A stretch of DNA of 64,000 nt from Paramecium pentaurelia (lineage: Eukaryota > Ciliophora > Oligohymenophorea > Peniculida > Parameciidae), in assembly GCA_905183005.1 (NCBI GenBank), contig CAJJDO010000021.1, positions 628,773 through 692,772 on the forward strand. Reading direction: 5' to 3'. Below the pieces are notes generated by a model. It searched no databases. It was not told the origin of the DNA and saw nothing but the letters and a program-made list of their open reading frames with translations. Shown here one piece after another: positions 48,125 through 60,383 of the stretch; the first letter of the stretch is position 1; each line of letters starts with the position of its first letter. Both the position numbers and the translations under genes were made by a program.

Positions 48125-48403
48125 ATGTAGATTTCTCTTTAAATTAGGATTAATTAACGGTTTTTAACCATTTATTGACATTTAAAATTGCTTAATTCAA
48201 TAAAAATTTCTTTCTTTTTGCTTAGTCTGTTTATTAGACTCATCATATTTCGTTATTAGCTTGATTTTCTAAAAAAAGAACTATTTCATATTGAAAATAA
48301 TCTTGATCTAAATTTTAAATTAGCTAATTTAATTAATAATTAAGGTCCTGAATACGAATATTTAGCCATTTTTTCTAAATTAGCAATCCCAAAACTAGAT
48401 TGA
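48125..48403 (+). pseudogene. Short reading frame with one internal TGA upstream of PLD copy 2
   Basis: Frame of 92 codons ending at TGA 48401, with one internal TGA at 48176-48178. The second half is protein-like (FKLANLINNQGPEYEYLAIF, SKLAIPKLD). No intron explains the internal stop. It could be the end of a broken gene; the evidence is weak. Confidence 0.25.
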
Positions 48404-48447
48404 AATGGTTGAAATTTTGTACAATAAATTTAATTAAAAATAAAAAA

Positions 48448-51400
48448 ATGAAGTAGATGGCAAATTCTTTAACTTAATAGAGATTAAGGGATATTTAATA
48501 TAATAAAATAGATATTTAACCCCTTAGTTAAGCTACTATAAAAGAGTTGATTGGATCATTAAATAATCAAGTATTTGATCAGAAATTTGAAAAAAAATAC
48601 TCAAATTATTTGAATGAAAGAGTATTTTTATTCAAAGTGATCTATGATGGCTAGAGTTGGGAAATAAGAAGAACAATAGGATAATTTTAACAATTAGAAA
48701 AGGATATGGCCAATAATATATTTTACAAAATTTTCTAAAAAAATAAGATCACAGGAGATTTAGATAAAGAAGATCCAAAAAAAGCATTACTTCTACTTCA
48801 TAAATTCTTAAAGATGATAACAAGCAATGAAATTATACCATAAAGTGCATTAACATTTTTAGAGATTTCTTGTATCAATTTACCATTCAAAATGAAAGAA
48901 GGCTTTATGGAAAAGAAATCTGGTGGTAGATCAACATAAAGATTTTAGGAATTAAAACAAAAACTTGTCAGGTGGAAAAAGAGATATTTTATAATAACTT
49001 AATAATCCCTTCTCTACTTAGAAGGTCCTGAAAAAGATAAATGTTAAATTCGAGAATGTCTAAGTTTTGATGCTGATTTCAGCTTTTTGCATGGCAAAAA
49101 AGAGACAGGTGATCATAATAAAATAATAATATCCTTTTCATAGAGAAAATTAGTCTTGAAAGCTGAAAATTTGACAGCCTATATCGACTTTATGTATGCA
49201 CTTTTTAAATCGTTAAAGGAAAGTCCATATACAAAGTGGCATAGATTTGGATCATTTTCTCCAATAAGAACTTCAGATTGTAAATGGTATATTGATGGAG
49301 ATTAATATTTTGAAGATGTTTGTGATGCAATCTTGTAAGCTAAAGAAACTATCTATATTACTGATTGGTGGTTGAGTCCAGAAATGTATTTAAAGAGACC
49401 TGTTGACGTTAGGAAATATGCTTAATCGAGTGAATTTCTTTATACTAGACTTGATAATGTATTGAAATTAGCAGCTGATAAAGGAGTTAAAGTTTTAGTA
49501 TTATTGTACAATGCTTTACTATCATTTTTATATAATGATCCAAAACATTCAAAAATGTAATTAGAAAGTATGTCTCCAAATATTAGGGTATTAAAACATC
49601 CATCTCAAGCAATACCTAAATTATTTTCTCATCATGAAAAAATGGTTGTTATAGATTAAAAAATTGGATTTATGGGTGGTTTAGATTTATGTTTTGGAAG
49701 ATGGGATAATTAAAAACATCTTTTATTTGAGGTTCATCCTTTTGAATAATTATGGCCTTAAATTGATTTTTCAAATTCTAGAGTTAGAGATTTCTTTGAT
49801 GTAAGAAATTACGAATAAACACTTTTAAAAGAAAATGAACCAAGAATGCCTTGGCATGATATAGCTATTTGTAATTATTTATTATATTTTTATAGAAATT
49901 AAAGGAGATTCAGTTATTGATTTATCAAGACATTTTGTTTAATATTGGAATCATGTAATGATGACTAAATAAAAAAAGAAGAAGTAAGAATTATTACATG
50001 CTAATGATTTAAAAATGGAAGGATTTGTTCCTACTGATACTTCAAGTTTTATTGATTATTCAAATGTTATTTATTCTGGAAGAAGGGAATCTTTAATTTA
50101 AATGAAACAACCGATTCTTTTAGATTAAATAAAAACGAAAGAAGTTTAAATAGAAAAAAATTAAACAATTTAATAAGAAGAAACTGTCATCTAAGAACAA
50201 TCTAATTCCCAGCAGTTTATTCAATAGCAATATAAAGATTTCTATAATTACTAAATGTAAGAAAAATAATTGAGGTAAACAATAGAAGACGATGATGAAG
50301 AACAACATTATTATATTTTAGAAAATTAAAATAAACAAAAAAGTAAAATTTAAGATGAAAAATTTGATTAAATAGATGAGTAAGATTATGAAGGAATGTA
50401 AGCAAAAATTAATTTAGAATTTTTCATTCCTCATATTGATATGAATTAAAATTAATGTAATTATTTCCATCTTTATTTATAGAAAGATGTGTAACATAAT
50501 TAGCAAGATCATCTTGTAAATGGTCAACTGGTATTAAATAAACTGAGAAATCTATTTAAAATGCCTATCTCTCACTTATTAAAAATGCTTAACATTTTAT
50601 TTATATTGAAAATCAATTTTTTATTAGTAATACAGCTGGTAATCCTGTTAAAAATTTGGTGGCTAATGCTCTAATATCTAGAATTAAAGAAGCACATGAA
50701 AAGTAATAGAGATTTAAAGTTATTGTCTTTGTTCCATTATTACCAGGTTTTGAAGGTGAAATTGATTAATCAAATTCTGCTGTTCTTAAAGTTTAATTAC
50801 ATTTTGAATATCAAACCATAAGTAGAGGAGGCAAATCTATAATAGAAACCTTAAAATAAGATGGAATCAAACCAGAAAATTACATTTAATTCTTCGGTCT
50901 TAGGTAACATGAATTATCTCCAGAACCAAATTCAATACCTGTGACTGAAATTATTTATATTCATTCAAAATTAATCATAGTTGATGATGAAATTGCATTA
51001 ATAGGATCTGCAAATATCAATGATAGAAGTTTATTAGGAAAAAGAGATTCAGAACTTGCAATTATTGTTTAAGATTAAATAAAAGTTGATTCTATAATGA
51101 ATGGTATACCATATAAAGCATCTAAATTTGCACATACTCTTCGTACTGCACTTTATATGGAACATTTCGATATGAAATATGAATAAGTCATTGATCCCTT
51201 GAGTTTATAATTTGAAAAGGAATCAACTGCATAAGCTAACATTAATACAAGAATTTATAAATAAATTTTTGCTTGTTATCCTCATGATGATATTAAGAAA
51301 GTATCTGATTATGAAGAAGTATTCAATTATTTAATTAATTTTAGTTTAAAGCAAACAAACACTTAGATGAATACGATAAATTAAAGTAGTTTATTAAAGG

Positions 51401-51500
51401 TCATGCAGTAACTTTCCCATTATATTTTTTATGTGAAGAAAATTTAAATATTAAAGTTACATAAAAAGAATACTTAGCCCCTGAAATAAGTTTTACATGA
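48448..51500 (+). CDS. Phospholipase D, PX-PH type, copy 2
   Basis: 991 aa, four exons; introns 49871-49895 (25), 50457-50482 (26) and 51319-51344 (26 nt), at the same positions as in copy 1. PX-like region ~55-150 (SWEIRRTIGQFQQLEKDM), PH-like ~165-270 (KRYFIITQQSLLYLEG), HKD motifs HHEKMVVID (~395) and IHSKLIIVDD (~821), each followed by the GG/GS-type pocket residues (GFMGGLD, LIGSANINDRS). Both catalytic motifs are intact, so it should hydrolyse phosphatidylcholine. Acidic Gln-rich linker ~480-640. Compared with copy 1, the central coding part is nearly identical while start, linker and end differ. It is convergent with the ARP5-like gene, 49 bp apart. Bases 48608-48753 are the source of the PLD fragment in the chimeric units. 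Confidence 0.93.
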
Positions 51501-51549
51501 TATCTTATATTTAGAATATAGGATTTATAAAAAATATGTATAATATTTT

Positions 51550-54500
51550 TCAATCTACAATATTTGAAAATGGATGCTATTTAAATATCTCCCATTTTTA
51601 AGTACCAATTTCATTATAATCATCAATTGATATAGAAAATTAAGAAAGCATGCTTTAATATTTATTCGCAAAGTTTTTCATTCCAAACCAAGTTCCAAAT
51701 ACTGGATCAGAAGCTATTTTAATATCAATTGGGCAATCATATTCTGATATTAAATCTTTCTACAATCTTTACATGATTCCTTATGTTTTTGCTCCACCTC
51801 CAGTTAGGATGATGTTTTATAATAAGAGCTTATCTAAACCTTTAGATGATAATTTAATCATATCTACCAATCCTTATTGTTCCACTCCAATTAAATTAGG
51901 TTAAAAGTAGATTTCTTAACATCTCACTCGATCAACACTTAATTGGACTTGACTGAGATTCATTCCTAATTAATGAACATTGGCTATTGATTTAAGAATT
52001 TTGATTTCGAAATCAGGATCTAGGTCTTTTAGTTCTTATTCAATTTCTTATAGTTTATATTTTGACTTTTCATCAGCAGAATCTATTTCTTTTGTAACAC
52101 TTCTATAAATTTCCCAATCCTTATCATCTTTTCCAAAGTCATCTTCAACTTTATCATCAGCTCCAAGAAAAGCTAAAGTTTATATTCTTTTTTAATTGAA
52201 TCTTGAATTCCTACTATTCATTTCTTATTATAATTTTTTTCTTTCTTGAATTGAAAGTACTATACGATCTCTTTTTTCATAAAGCATTTATAAATATTTT
52301 TCAGGTTCTTCTAATTTAAATTTATTAGCATCTTTTTATAATTATTTAAATTCCTAATTTTTTTATTTTTTGAGTAATGCTTATTCATGCATAACTTTTT
52401 AATATCTCTTTTAATTTAATTAAGATGGTGTAAGTTTATCATCAGGAACATTTAATAAATTATATTTTAATTCATCTAAAGCTTCTTTAGGTGCTAAACC
52501 AAGTTTAACTTATAGAGTTGTAATTTTCTTTTTAAGTTCATCATTATTTTAATCTGTTTCTAATTCCTATTATAATGACAATAATTGTTATTCTAATTAA
52601 GACTTCTTGTTTTATCTACTTTATTATATAGATTCCTATAATCTAACTCTCATTCTTTATCTATTTTCATCCTTTCTCTTTAAATCTTCTGCACTTACAA
52701 TTTTCTATACAATAGGTATATCAATATATATTGGATCTAAAAATTACAATTAATCATCATAAAATCTATTTTATTCAGATATTTTATCTCTATATCCATA
52801 ATATTATTATGGTCCCTAGAAATAACTCAATTAGAGTTCATAATCTATAGCCACACTAGTATATTATTTATGCCAATAATCCATTTAACCATATGTAAAT
52901 TTCAAATGTGGATGTCTCAATTAGATTGTTTAATAAAAGTATTTCAAACTGTTTAAACCTCCCAAATTCAGTCTTTTGATATTTGAATATATCACTTGAC
53001 CATTAACAATTGGTACTACATNNNNNNNNNNNNNNNNNNNNNNNNNNNNNNNNNNNNNNNNNNNNNNNNNNNNNNNNNNNNNNNNNNNNNNNNNNNNNNN
53101 NNNNNNNNNNNNNNNNNNNNNNNNNNNNNNNNNNNNNNNNNNNNNNNNNNNNNNNNNNNNNNNNNNNNNNNNNNNNNNNNNNNNNNNNNNNNNNNNNNNN
53201 NNNNNNNNNNNNNNNNNNNNNNNNNNNNNNNNNNNNNNNNNNNNNNNNNNNNNNNNNNNNNNNNNNNNNNNNNNNNNNNNNNNNNNNNNNNNNNNNNNNN
53301 NNNNNNNNNNNNNNNNNNNNNNNNNNNNNNNNNNNNNNNNNNNNNNNNNNNNNNNNNNNNNNNNNNNNNNNNNNNNNNNNNNNNNNNNNNNNNNNNNNNN
53401 NNNNNNNNNNNNNNNNNNNNNNNNNNNNNNNNNNNNNNNNNNNNNNNNNNNNNNNNNNNNNNNATTTGAATGAAAGAGTATTTTTATTCAAAGTGATCTA
53501 TGATGGCTAGAGTTGGGAAATAAGAAGAACAATAGGATAATTTTAACAATTAGAAAAGGATATGGCCAATAATATATTTTACAAAATTTTCTAAAAAAAT
53601 AAGATCACATTTGAGTAATGCTTATTCATGCATAACTTTTTAATATCTCTTTTAATTTAATTAAGATGGTGTAAGTTTATCATCAGGAACATTTAATAAA
53701 TTATATTTTAATTCATCTAAAGCTTCTTTAGGTGCTAAACCAAGTTTAACTTATAGAGTTGTAATTTTCTTTTTAAGTTCATCATTATTTTAATCTGTTT
53801 CTAATTCCTATTATAATGACAATAATTGTTATTCTAATTAAGACTTCTTGTTTTATCTACTTTATTATATAGATTCCTATAATCTAACTCTCATTCTTTA
53901 TCTATTTTCATCCTTTCTCTTTAAATCTTCTGCACTTACAATTTTCTATACAATAGGTATATCAATATATATTGGATCTAAAAATTACAATTAATCATCA
54001 TAAAATCTATTTTATTCAGATATTTTATCTCTATATCCATAATATTATTATGGTCCCTAGAAATAACTCAATTAGAGTTGATAATCTATAGCCACACTAG
54101 TATATTATTTATGCCAATAATCCATTTAACCATATGTAAATTTCAAATGTGGATGTCTCAATTAGATTGTTTAATAAAAGTATTTCAAACTGTTTAAACC
54201 TCCCAAATTCAGTCTTTTGATATTTGAATATATCACTTGACCATTAACAATTGGTACTACATGGACAGTTTGATCACCAAGATGAACTATTAGTTATGTT
54301 TATTTTAAATAAGCCTCCAAATCATCCTGAAATACAGAAAATAATGCATCCACTCCTAACATCACACTTGGCACCTAATAACATTCAAACATTTGCTCTA
54401 ACACTATCATTCTTGCTAAATCAGTAGTAGCAAAGCATTCTGTTAATATCATTGGATGATTCACTCTCCCATGTCTTCCAGCCTATAATCTTTCAAACAC

Positions 54501-54791
54501 AAAATCATTTAATTATTCTAATGCACCAGAATGTTGAATAAGATTCTTCTCAAATGGAGATCTGTAATTCTTAAACACATCTGTATCCCATTATGCTATC
54601 TGGTTTGATTGTGTATTAGAATCCTTAAATTTATTGATATAGCTGCGAATCACTACATCCGGAGCTTATGATGTTGCATAGCCCTTTCAATAAAACAATG
54701 CCATTACTGCTTTGATTGTCGATGATCCATAATCTATCAAGATAGGTACATCATTTTTTGCACTTGCGTAATTATCCCGCATATAATTCAT
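51550..54791 (-). CDS. ARP5: ARP5-like actin-related protein (INO80-type), interrupted by gap and duplicated segment
   Basis: Reads from ATG 54789-54791; intron 54684-54707 (24 nt) splits the phosphate-binding loop IDYGSSTIKA/GYATSQAPDVV. Actin-fold markers: NLGGLNSLKYF, DRVRCQEIYFQPNLIGVEQQGL and ILTGGGAKTQG. The Lys/Glu-rich insert (RKDENRQRMRVRLQES) and the DDFGKDDKDWEIYRS segment are characteristic of ARP5, the INO80 remodelling-complex subunit. In this assembly the frame is broken: the stretch 52369-53021 is repeated at 53610-54261, and between them lie an N gap and a PLD fragment. Going from 53610 directly to 52368 gives one continuous gene to TGA 51550-51552, about 660 codons. The gene is probably intact in the cell. 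Confidence 0.8.
52369..53021 (-). repeat. ARP5 middle segment, copy before the gap
   Basis: About 653 bases equal to 53610-54261 apart from single-base differences (TCATAATC here, TGATAATC there) and to the ARP5 part of the locus-1 units. Its right end stops at the N gap, at the same position (GGTACTACAT) where the locus-1 unit begins. Confidence 0.85.
53022..53463. other. Assembly gap (N, 442 bases)
   Basis: Run of N inside the ARP5-like gene, between the repeat border GGTACTACAT and the PLD-fragment border ATTTGAATG. Both borders equal those at the other gap, so this is a repeat-induced break. Confidence 0.98.
53464..54261 (-). repeat. Chimeric unit PLD fragment/ARP5 middle, inverted copy
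   Basis: 53464-53609 equal PLD copy 2 48608-48753; they are joined at AAGATCACA/TTTGAGTAATG to ARP5-middle 53610-54261. In plus orientation this joins position 48753 directly to 52369, that is, a 3.6-kb deletion of this very locus. The unit continues without a break into the 5' part of the ARP5 gene. Confidence 0.85.
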
Positions 54792-56432
54792 TATTTATAA
54801 TTAATTAAGTAAATTTAATAATTTTATGAACTAAATAAATGTATGTAAAATAAAAAACTAAATATAGATGGAATCTATATAGCTGTACATTTTTAATTAT
54901 TTTATATTTCACATTCTTTCAAATAAAAACTTGTTTGCATTTCTTCAATTTGATATAACTCTATAAATATTGTGATAAATAGACTGATAGGTTTGTGTAT
55001 ACTTTATAATATATCAAAATAGCTAAAATTGATCAAACATTTAGATGATATTAAAAATTTAGTCAAAAATCTCTAAAAAACCATAAAAATTAAACATTTC
55101 AAGTATCTCTCTTAAATCATATGCTAAATATAATAAGAACCTATAAAATTATATTTAGTAAAGGTATTTAATATATAATTTTATTTTGCATTTACTTAAA
55201 TTATATTATGATCAGATTGTTTCCATTCTCTATCGTTTAAGTTTTTGATGTCAATTTAGTTATTCATTACTTGTGAATTTTATATTCTTCTTATTGTTTA
55301 TTTTTAACACGTAATTGATATCACTATTGCATTATTATTTTTATTACGTTAAATCTATCATTGATATTTAATTTATACTTTTAGTATGAATCAAAAATAG
55401 ATTACAGATTAAAATTGTTTTCGTAAATATAGAATAGTTAGAATTTTATATATATATAATTCACATAATCAAAATGAGATTAAGATTTTATAAAAAGTTT
55501 AATTATTAGAATCAAAGTTTTGTACTAGATTATTAAAATCGTATTATTGTATTTCTTTATTATTATTGTAAGTTTTTTTAAATAATATATATAAACAAAA
55601 TATATCATTTAAGTGTATAAAATATTTCAAATATATAATTAGAGGTAAAAAAATGTTAATCTAATTTATGAGTTAACACTTAGAAATAAAAACAAGAAAT
55701 AGTTAACTTTAAAAAAAATATAGAATTATAAGAGAAAAAATGTTGTTTATTTTTAGTTTAAGAGTATTAAAACTTAAAGAACGAAAGGAAATCTAAATAA
55801 AATGTATCATTAAATGATAAAAATATAGATTTGCAATTTATTAGTATTAAACCTAAAGAAAAAAAAGAAGTTTAAATAAATAAATCATTAAAGGATAAAA
55901 ATAAAGATTTTTTGTTTAATAGTTTTACAACATTTAGAAAATAAAGAATATAAAGTAATTAAATATGAAAAGATAAAAATATAGATTTGTAATTTATGAG
56001 TATTAAGACTTATAGATTAAGCAAGAACTATAAATTAATATATCATTAGAGGATATAAATTATAGATTTGTATTTTTTTTAAATTAAAATTTTAATAAAA
56101 CTATAAAATTATTCACAAAACATATCATTAGTAATAAAAATATTGATATTTCAAATTGTAAGTTTTCCAACTTTTATAAAACAATATAAGTATAAATAAA
56201 ATATATCTTAAAAGTTAGAAAAATGTATTAAGAATATTATACAATTAGGATTAAATTATGAATAAGTAACTAAAAGTCTTTTTGAGATTAATTTTAGTAA
56301 TTTGAAGAGTGAAATTGACGACAATTATATATCGACAATTTTTATCATTTTTTTTATGTTATTTAATAAAGTAATTATGATATAATATAAATTATAGTTT
56401 CTTATATTTTAATAATACCTATTTATTTGTTT
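54792..56432. other. Gene-poor region with degenerate repeats
   Basis: 1.6 kb of AT-rich DNA. The first ~170 bases resemble the upstream region of the decayed ARP5 copy at 30430-30600. The second half contains the ~80-bp repeats listed separately. No intact gene seen. Confidence 0.6.
55735..56217 (+). repeat. Degenerate tandem repeat, period about 78-82 bp
   Basis: Six imperfect units can be aligned, each with a core like TATCATTAAAGGATAAAAAT followed by ATAGATTTG..ATTT and later TATTAAAAC.TAAAGAA. A 78-bp period equals 26 codons, and units 1-3 stay open in one frame (cores DKNIDLQFISIKPKEKKE and DKNKDFLFNSF) until a TGA in unit 3. It may be a decayed repeat-protein gene or a minisatellite. 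Confidence 0.5.
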
Positions 56433-57016
56433 ATGTAAAATAATATAGGTATTTTACAATAAGAATACAAAAATTAGGGCAAGAAAAATAAGATTTCTTT
56501 TGATGCTACCTTAGGTTAGAGTCTTCCTCTAGGATACACCTTTTCCTTTGAGATTGTGTCGAATACCCTCATCTGGGTCTTAGGAGCAGAAGATGTATTC
56601 ACTACCTTGTAGGATGATTTATTGAATGGTATATTGCTTAATCATACTTGAACATACATGAAGACTTCTACCTGACAACACGTATTTAACTACTTGACAT
56701 CATATTGTAGGAGCCTATTGGCTCAATATTCCTCATTTTAAAGGCCTGTAAACTTCAGATAATGATTAAAACCTTAGTATATGATCTTCCATATTTTGTT
56801 AAAGAAAGTGAAAAGAGTTGTAGAGAATTAATTATGCTTGCTTGTTCACTTGAGTTTAAAGTAGTGAGTCATTATAGATGGAAGGAGTCAACTATAGATG
56901 AGAATTTTACCATTTGGATCACGAAATATAGCATGATGAATGTGGGATTACATGAAGGAAAGCTCTACTTGCTCATCTTGAGGTCTCTTTATAATAATAA
57001 CCCACTTCTTGAATGA
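56433..57016 (+). CDS. Unknown protein, GC-richer than its surroundings
   Basis: 182 aa, two exons around a 35-nt intron (56629-56663, GTATAT...TGAAG). The first exon gives LGQSLPLGYTFSFEIV and LIWVLGAEDVFTTLQDD; the second gives TTRIQLLDIILQEPIGSIF, ESEKSCRELIMLACSLEFK and ITKYSMMNVGLHEGKLYLL. Composition is balanced and clearly coding. GC content is visibly higher than in neighbouring genes. Mixed hydrophobic helices but no obvious signal peptide. I do not recognise the family. All but the first 27 codons are repeated at 57771-58273. Confidence 0.6.
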
Positions 57017-57554
57017 GTTTTCGTTTTGGTCTGAGGAGTAGCTTGAATTCTTGAAATCTGATCTCCTAATTGGAAAGGGTTTGAGCATTTGTTAGCCAAA
57101 TTAGAAAGAGAATTTTTCAAATTTTTTATGTCTACTTAATAAAATGTTTTTAAAAAAAAGTTGTAACTCACTATGATTAAATCTGATTGAGAAAAGCGAC
57201 AAAAAAATAAAATAAGATTTATTTAAATTTGAACCCATTATGGTATTTTATTGTTGATATCAATTCTTTGTGTATTAGATTTTGCAAAATTGCCAAACTA
57301 ACAACTCAGATTTAGAATGTTTATGGAAATAATTGCCAGATAATAAAAATTATCATAATTATTAGAAAAGATTTTATTATTTAAAATAAATACATATTTC
57401 AATAATAATTCTAAAACAATTTTTAGATATATGTTATAAGTAAAACAATATTTGAAACTATTAATTATATTTTTTTGAATAAAACAATAAATATTTTAAA
57501 CTATATATATTAAGTTTCAACTATTTTAATTTAAACCAACACTATAATTAAAGA
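57017..57554. other. Intergenic (repeated at 58274-58811)
   Basis: 538 bases of AT-rich DNA between the unknown plus-strand gene and the MATE 3' end; no feature recognised. The second copy is identical. Confidence 0.6.
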
Positions 57555-57769
57555 TCACATATTTTATTTTTCATCTTCTAATTCAATCAAAGTTTTTAAT
57601 TCAATTTCATTGTGTGTTTCCACTCTTTTAATGATATTTTTCGATTCCTATTCCCAATCAACAGTAAATAAAATAGTAAGGTCTAATATTGCTAAAATTA
57701 AATTTGCTATTCCAAAACCTTACCAAATACCAACCACTCCTTAATCTAGTCCCCATGAATATGCAAAAA
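57555..57769 (-). pseudogene. Truncated copy of the MATE transporter 3' end
   Basis: The last ~71 codons plus stop of the MATE gene, inside the duplicated segment. It ends at the N at 57770 and has no upstream part. Probably an assembly duplicate rather than a real pseudogene. Confidence 0.7.
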
Positions 57770-57770
57770 N

Positions 57771-58273
57771 GGTTAGAGTCTTCCTCTAGGATACACCTTT
57801 TCCTTTGAGATTGTGTCGAATACCCTCATCTGGGTCTTAGGAGCAGAAGATGTATTCACTACCTTGTAGGATGATTTATTGAATGGTATATTGCTTAATC
57901 ATACTTGAACATACATGAAGACTTCTACCTGACAACACGTATTTAACTACTTGACATCATATTGTAGGAGCCTATTGGCTCAATATTCCTCATTTTAAAG
58001 GCCTGTAAACTTCAGATAATGATTAAAACCTTAGTATATGATCTTCCATATTTTGTTAAAGAAAGTGAAAAGAGTTGTAGAGAATTAATTATGCTTGCTT
58101 GTTCACTTGAGTTTAAAGTAGTGAGTCATTATAGATGGAAGGAGTCAACTATAGATGAGAATTTTACCATTTGGATCACGAAATATAGCATGATGAATGT
58201 GGGATTACATGAAGGAAAGCTCTACTTGCTCATCTTGAGGTCTCTTTATAATAATAACCCACTTCTTGAATGA
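57771..58273 (+). pseudogene. Second copy of the unknown gene, lacking its start
   Basis: Same sequence as 56514-57016 including the 35-nt intron, but the first 27 codons are missing because the copy begins at the single N. No difference from the first copy was seen, as expected for an unmerged contig overlap. Confidence 0.7.
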
Positions 58274-59026
58274 GTTTTCGTTTTGGTCTGAGGAGTAGCT
58301 TGAATTCTTGAAATCTGATCTCCTAATTGGAAAGGGTTTGAGCATTTGTTAGCCAAATTAGAAAGAGAATTTTTCAAATTTTTTATGTCTACTTAATAAA
58401 ATGTTTTTAAAAAAAAGTTGTAACTCACTATGATTAAATCTGATTGAGAAAAGCGACAAAAAAATAAAATAAGATTTATTTAAATTTGAACCCATTATGG
58501 TATTTTATTGTTGATATCAATTCTTTGTGTATTAGATTTTGCAAAATTGCCAAACTAACAACTCAGATTTAGAATGTTTATGGAAATAATTGCCAGATAA
58601 TAAAAATTATCATAATTATTAGAAAAGATTTTATTATTTAAAATAAATACATATTTCAATAATAATTCTAAAACAATTTTTAGATATATGTTATAAGTAA
58701 AACAATATTTGAAACTATTAATTATATTTTTTTGAATAAAACAATAAATATTTTAAACTATATATATTAAGTTTCAACTATTTTAATTTAAACCAACACT
58801 ATAATTAAAGATCACATATTTTATTTTTCATCTTCTAATTCAATCAAAGTTTTTAATTCAATTTCATTGTGTGTTTCCACTCTTTTAATGATATTTTTCG
58901 ATTCCTATTCCCAATCAACAGTAAATAAAATAGTAAGGTCTAATATTGCTAAAATTAAATTTGCTATTCCAAAACCTTACCAAATACCAACCACTCCTTA
59001 ATCTAGTCCCCATGAATATGCAAAAA
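57771..59026 (+). repeat. Exact 1256-bp direct repeat, second copy
   Basis: Offset of 1257 bases from the first copy, including the N. After 59026 it continues into the complete MATE gene, so this copy is in the natural context on its right side, while the first copy is natural on its left side. Confidence 0.9.
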
Positions 59027-60383
59027 AGGACACAATTGGAAGGCAAATAATATAATAAGCTATGATAGTTGAGTACTGGATAATAAATAAAAATAATACA
59101 AAGACAAGATTAATTTTGTTAATTCCTTTCAAAGCTCCACTTAGGGTTCCTTAAAGACCGTCGACAACAAGCATGCCTCCTATCAACCATGGAATAGTAT
59201 CCAAGAATATCTGTTTAGCTTTTATTGTGAATTCATCTTCATGCTAATAGGATGCATAAAAATTTGCTAATAATTCTTTTTTATTCCAAATAAAAAGTGA
59301 AGAAATTGCACATGCAATAATAAAAATTATAACTCCTAAGAAAATATACATTTTGGCTAATTTTATATTTGCTCTACCCATTTCGGTTCCAACAAAAGAC
59401 ATCATTGCTATAGATAAACTAATCGGAATTCCTAAAATAATTTTAATAATAAAAATACTAAAATAAACCCCACACATATTTTATAAACCCAAATGAGCAT
59501 TCATTTCTGAAACCCCTAAACTTAATGCAATAAAAGATAGAGTAAAAAATACAAACAATTCTGAAAAAATATGCAAAACTATAGGAATTGAAGTTCTGAT
59601 ATATTAAAATCCAAATTTTTTAAATCTATCTACATCTAGTAAGATTTTTGTCCCATGAAATATATTTTTTTTTAAATCAGTATTTTCAACAAAAACTAAA
59701 AATTATACATATTTTTTACTAACTAATCCAATAATATTAAAGACTTCTGTTAAAATTATCACAATTCCAGCTCCTGGCACTCCCCATTTGAAATAAACTA
59801 TAAAAAGCCAACAAAAAAACCAATGAGTAAGTAGAGTACAGAAATGGATTATAGTAAAGGGATATGTAACTTTATGGGCAACCATAAAACATTTTACACT
59901 TTCAAATTCAAATGCAAGAATAAAGGCAGGTATCAAATAATATAAAAATTCTTGAGAGTAATCAGATGTTTATTGTCGTTAATCTTCTGCCATAATTAAA
60001 CTTAATGGGTATTTTAATATTAAAAGCAGAATTCCCAAAGGTATTAGTGTGAAAAATATCACATAATTATTTAAATTAAAATACCCTTTTGCTAGAGATA
60101 CTTTTTTTGCCCCCAATGCTTATGATGTATGCATATTTAATGATTAATTAAGACCAAAAGCGAATGGTGTTAATATCATATAAACACAAGTCAATGAAAA
60201 ACCATAACCAGCATTTGCAACTGGATTTATTCTAAATAATTTATTTTCATTACTCTTAAGCAATATAATGCAAACTAATTGACACACAAACATCCAAGCA
60301 AATATAACCAAACATAGTTTAAAAAGTACAAGTAACTAAATTAAAAAATAATCGAGATATTGACTCCTCTTAATTTTTATCAT
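58812..60383 (-). CDS. MATE-family multidrug/toxin efflux transporter
   Basis: 523 aa, no intron, ATG 60381-60383 to TGA 58812-58814. About twelve hydrophobic segments in two halves: LCLVIFAWMFVCQLVCIIL, NAGYGFSLTCVYMILTPFAF, VIFFTLIPLGILLLIL, then SLSIAMMSFVGTEMGRAN, IFLGVIIFIIACAISSLFIW, IPWLIGGMLVVDGLQGTLSG. LDTLCSQALGA-like (SLNMHTSQALGAKK) and VPGAGIVIILTEVF are typical MATE motifs. The N-terminal start was chosen because an upstream ATG (MAESLEKLG...) is out of frame. Tail ends in acidic residues. It probably exports organic cations or toxins by proton or sodium antiport in a plasma or vesicle membrane. Confidence 0.9.

Larger units (their letters stand above)
56514..57769 (+). repeat. 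Exact 1256-bp direct repeat, first copy
   Basis: Equal to 57771-59026 over its whole length as far as I can read. It covers most of the unknown gene, ~540 bp of non-coding DNA and the 3' end of the MATE gene. The copies are separated by a single N at 57770. Confidence 0.9.

Noticed and set aside
56514..59026. Transposon or insertion sequence explaining the duplicated 1256 bp
   Set aside because: No terminal inverted repeats, target-site duplication or transposase; the copies meet at a single N and share natural sequence on opposite sides, as in a contig overlap.
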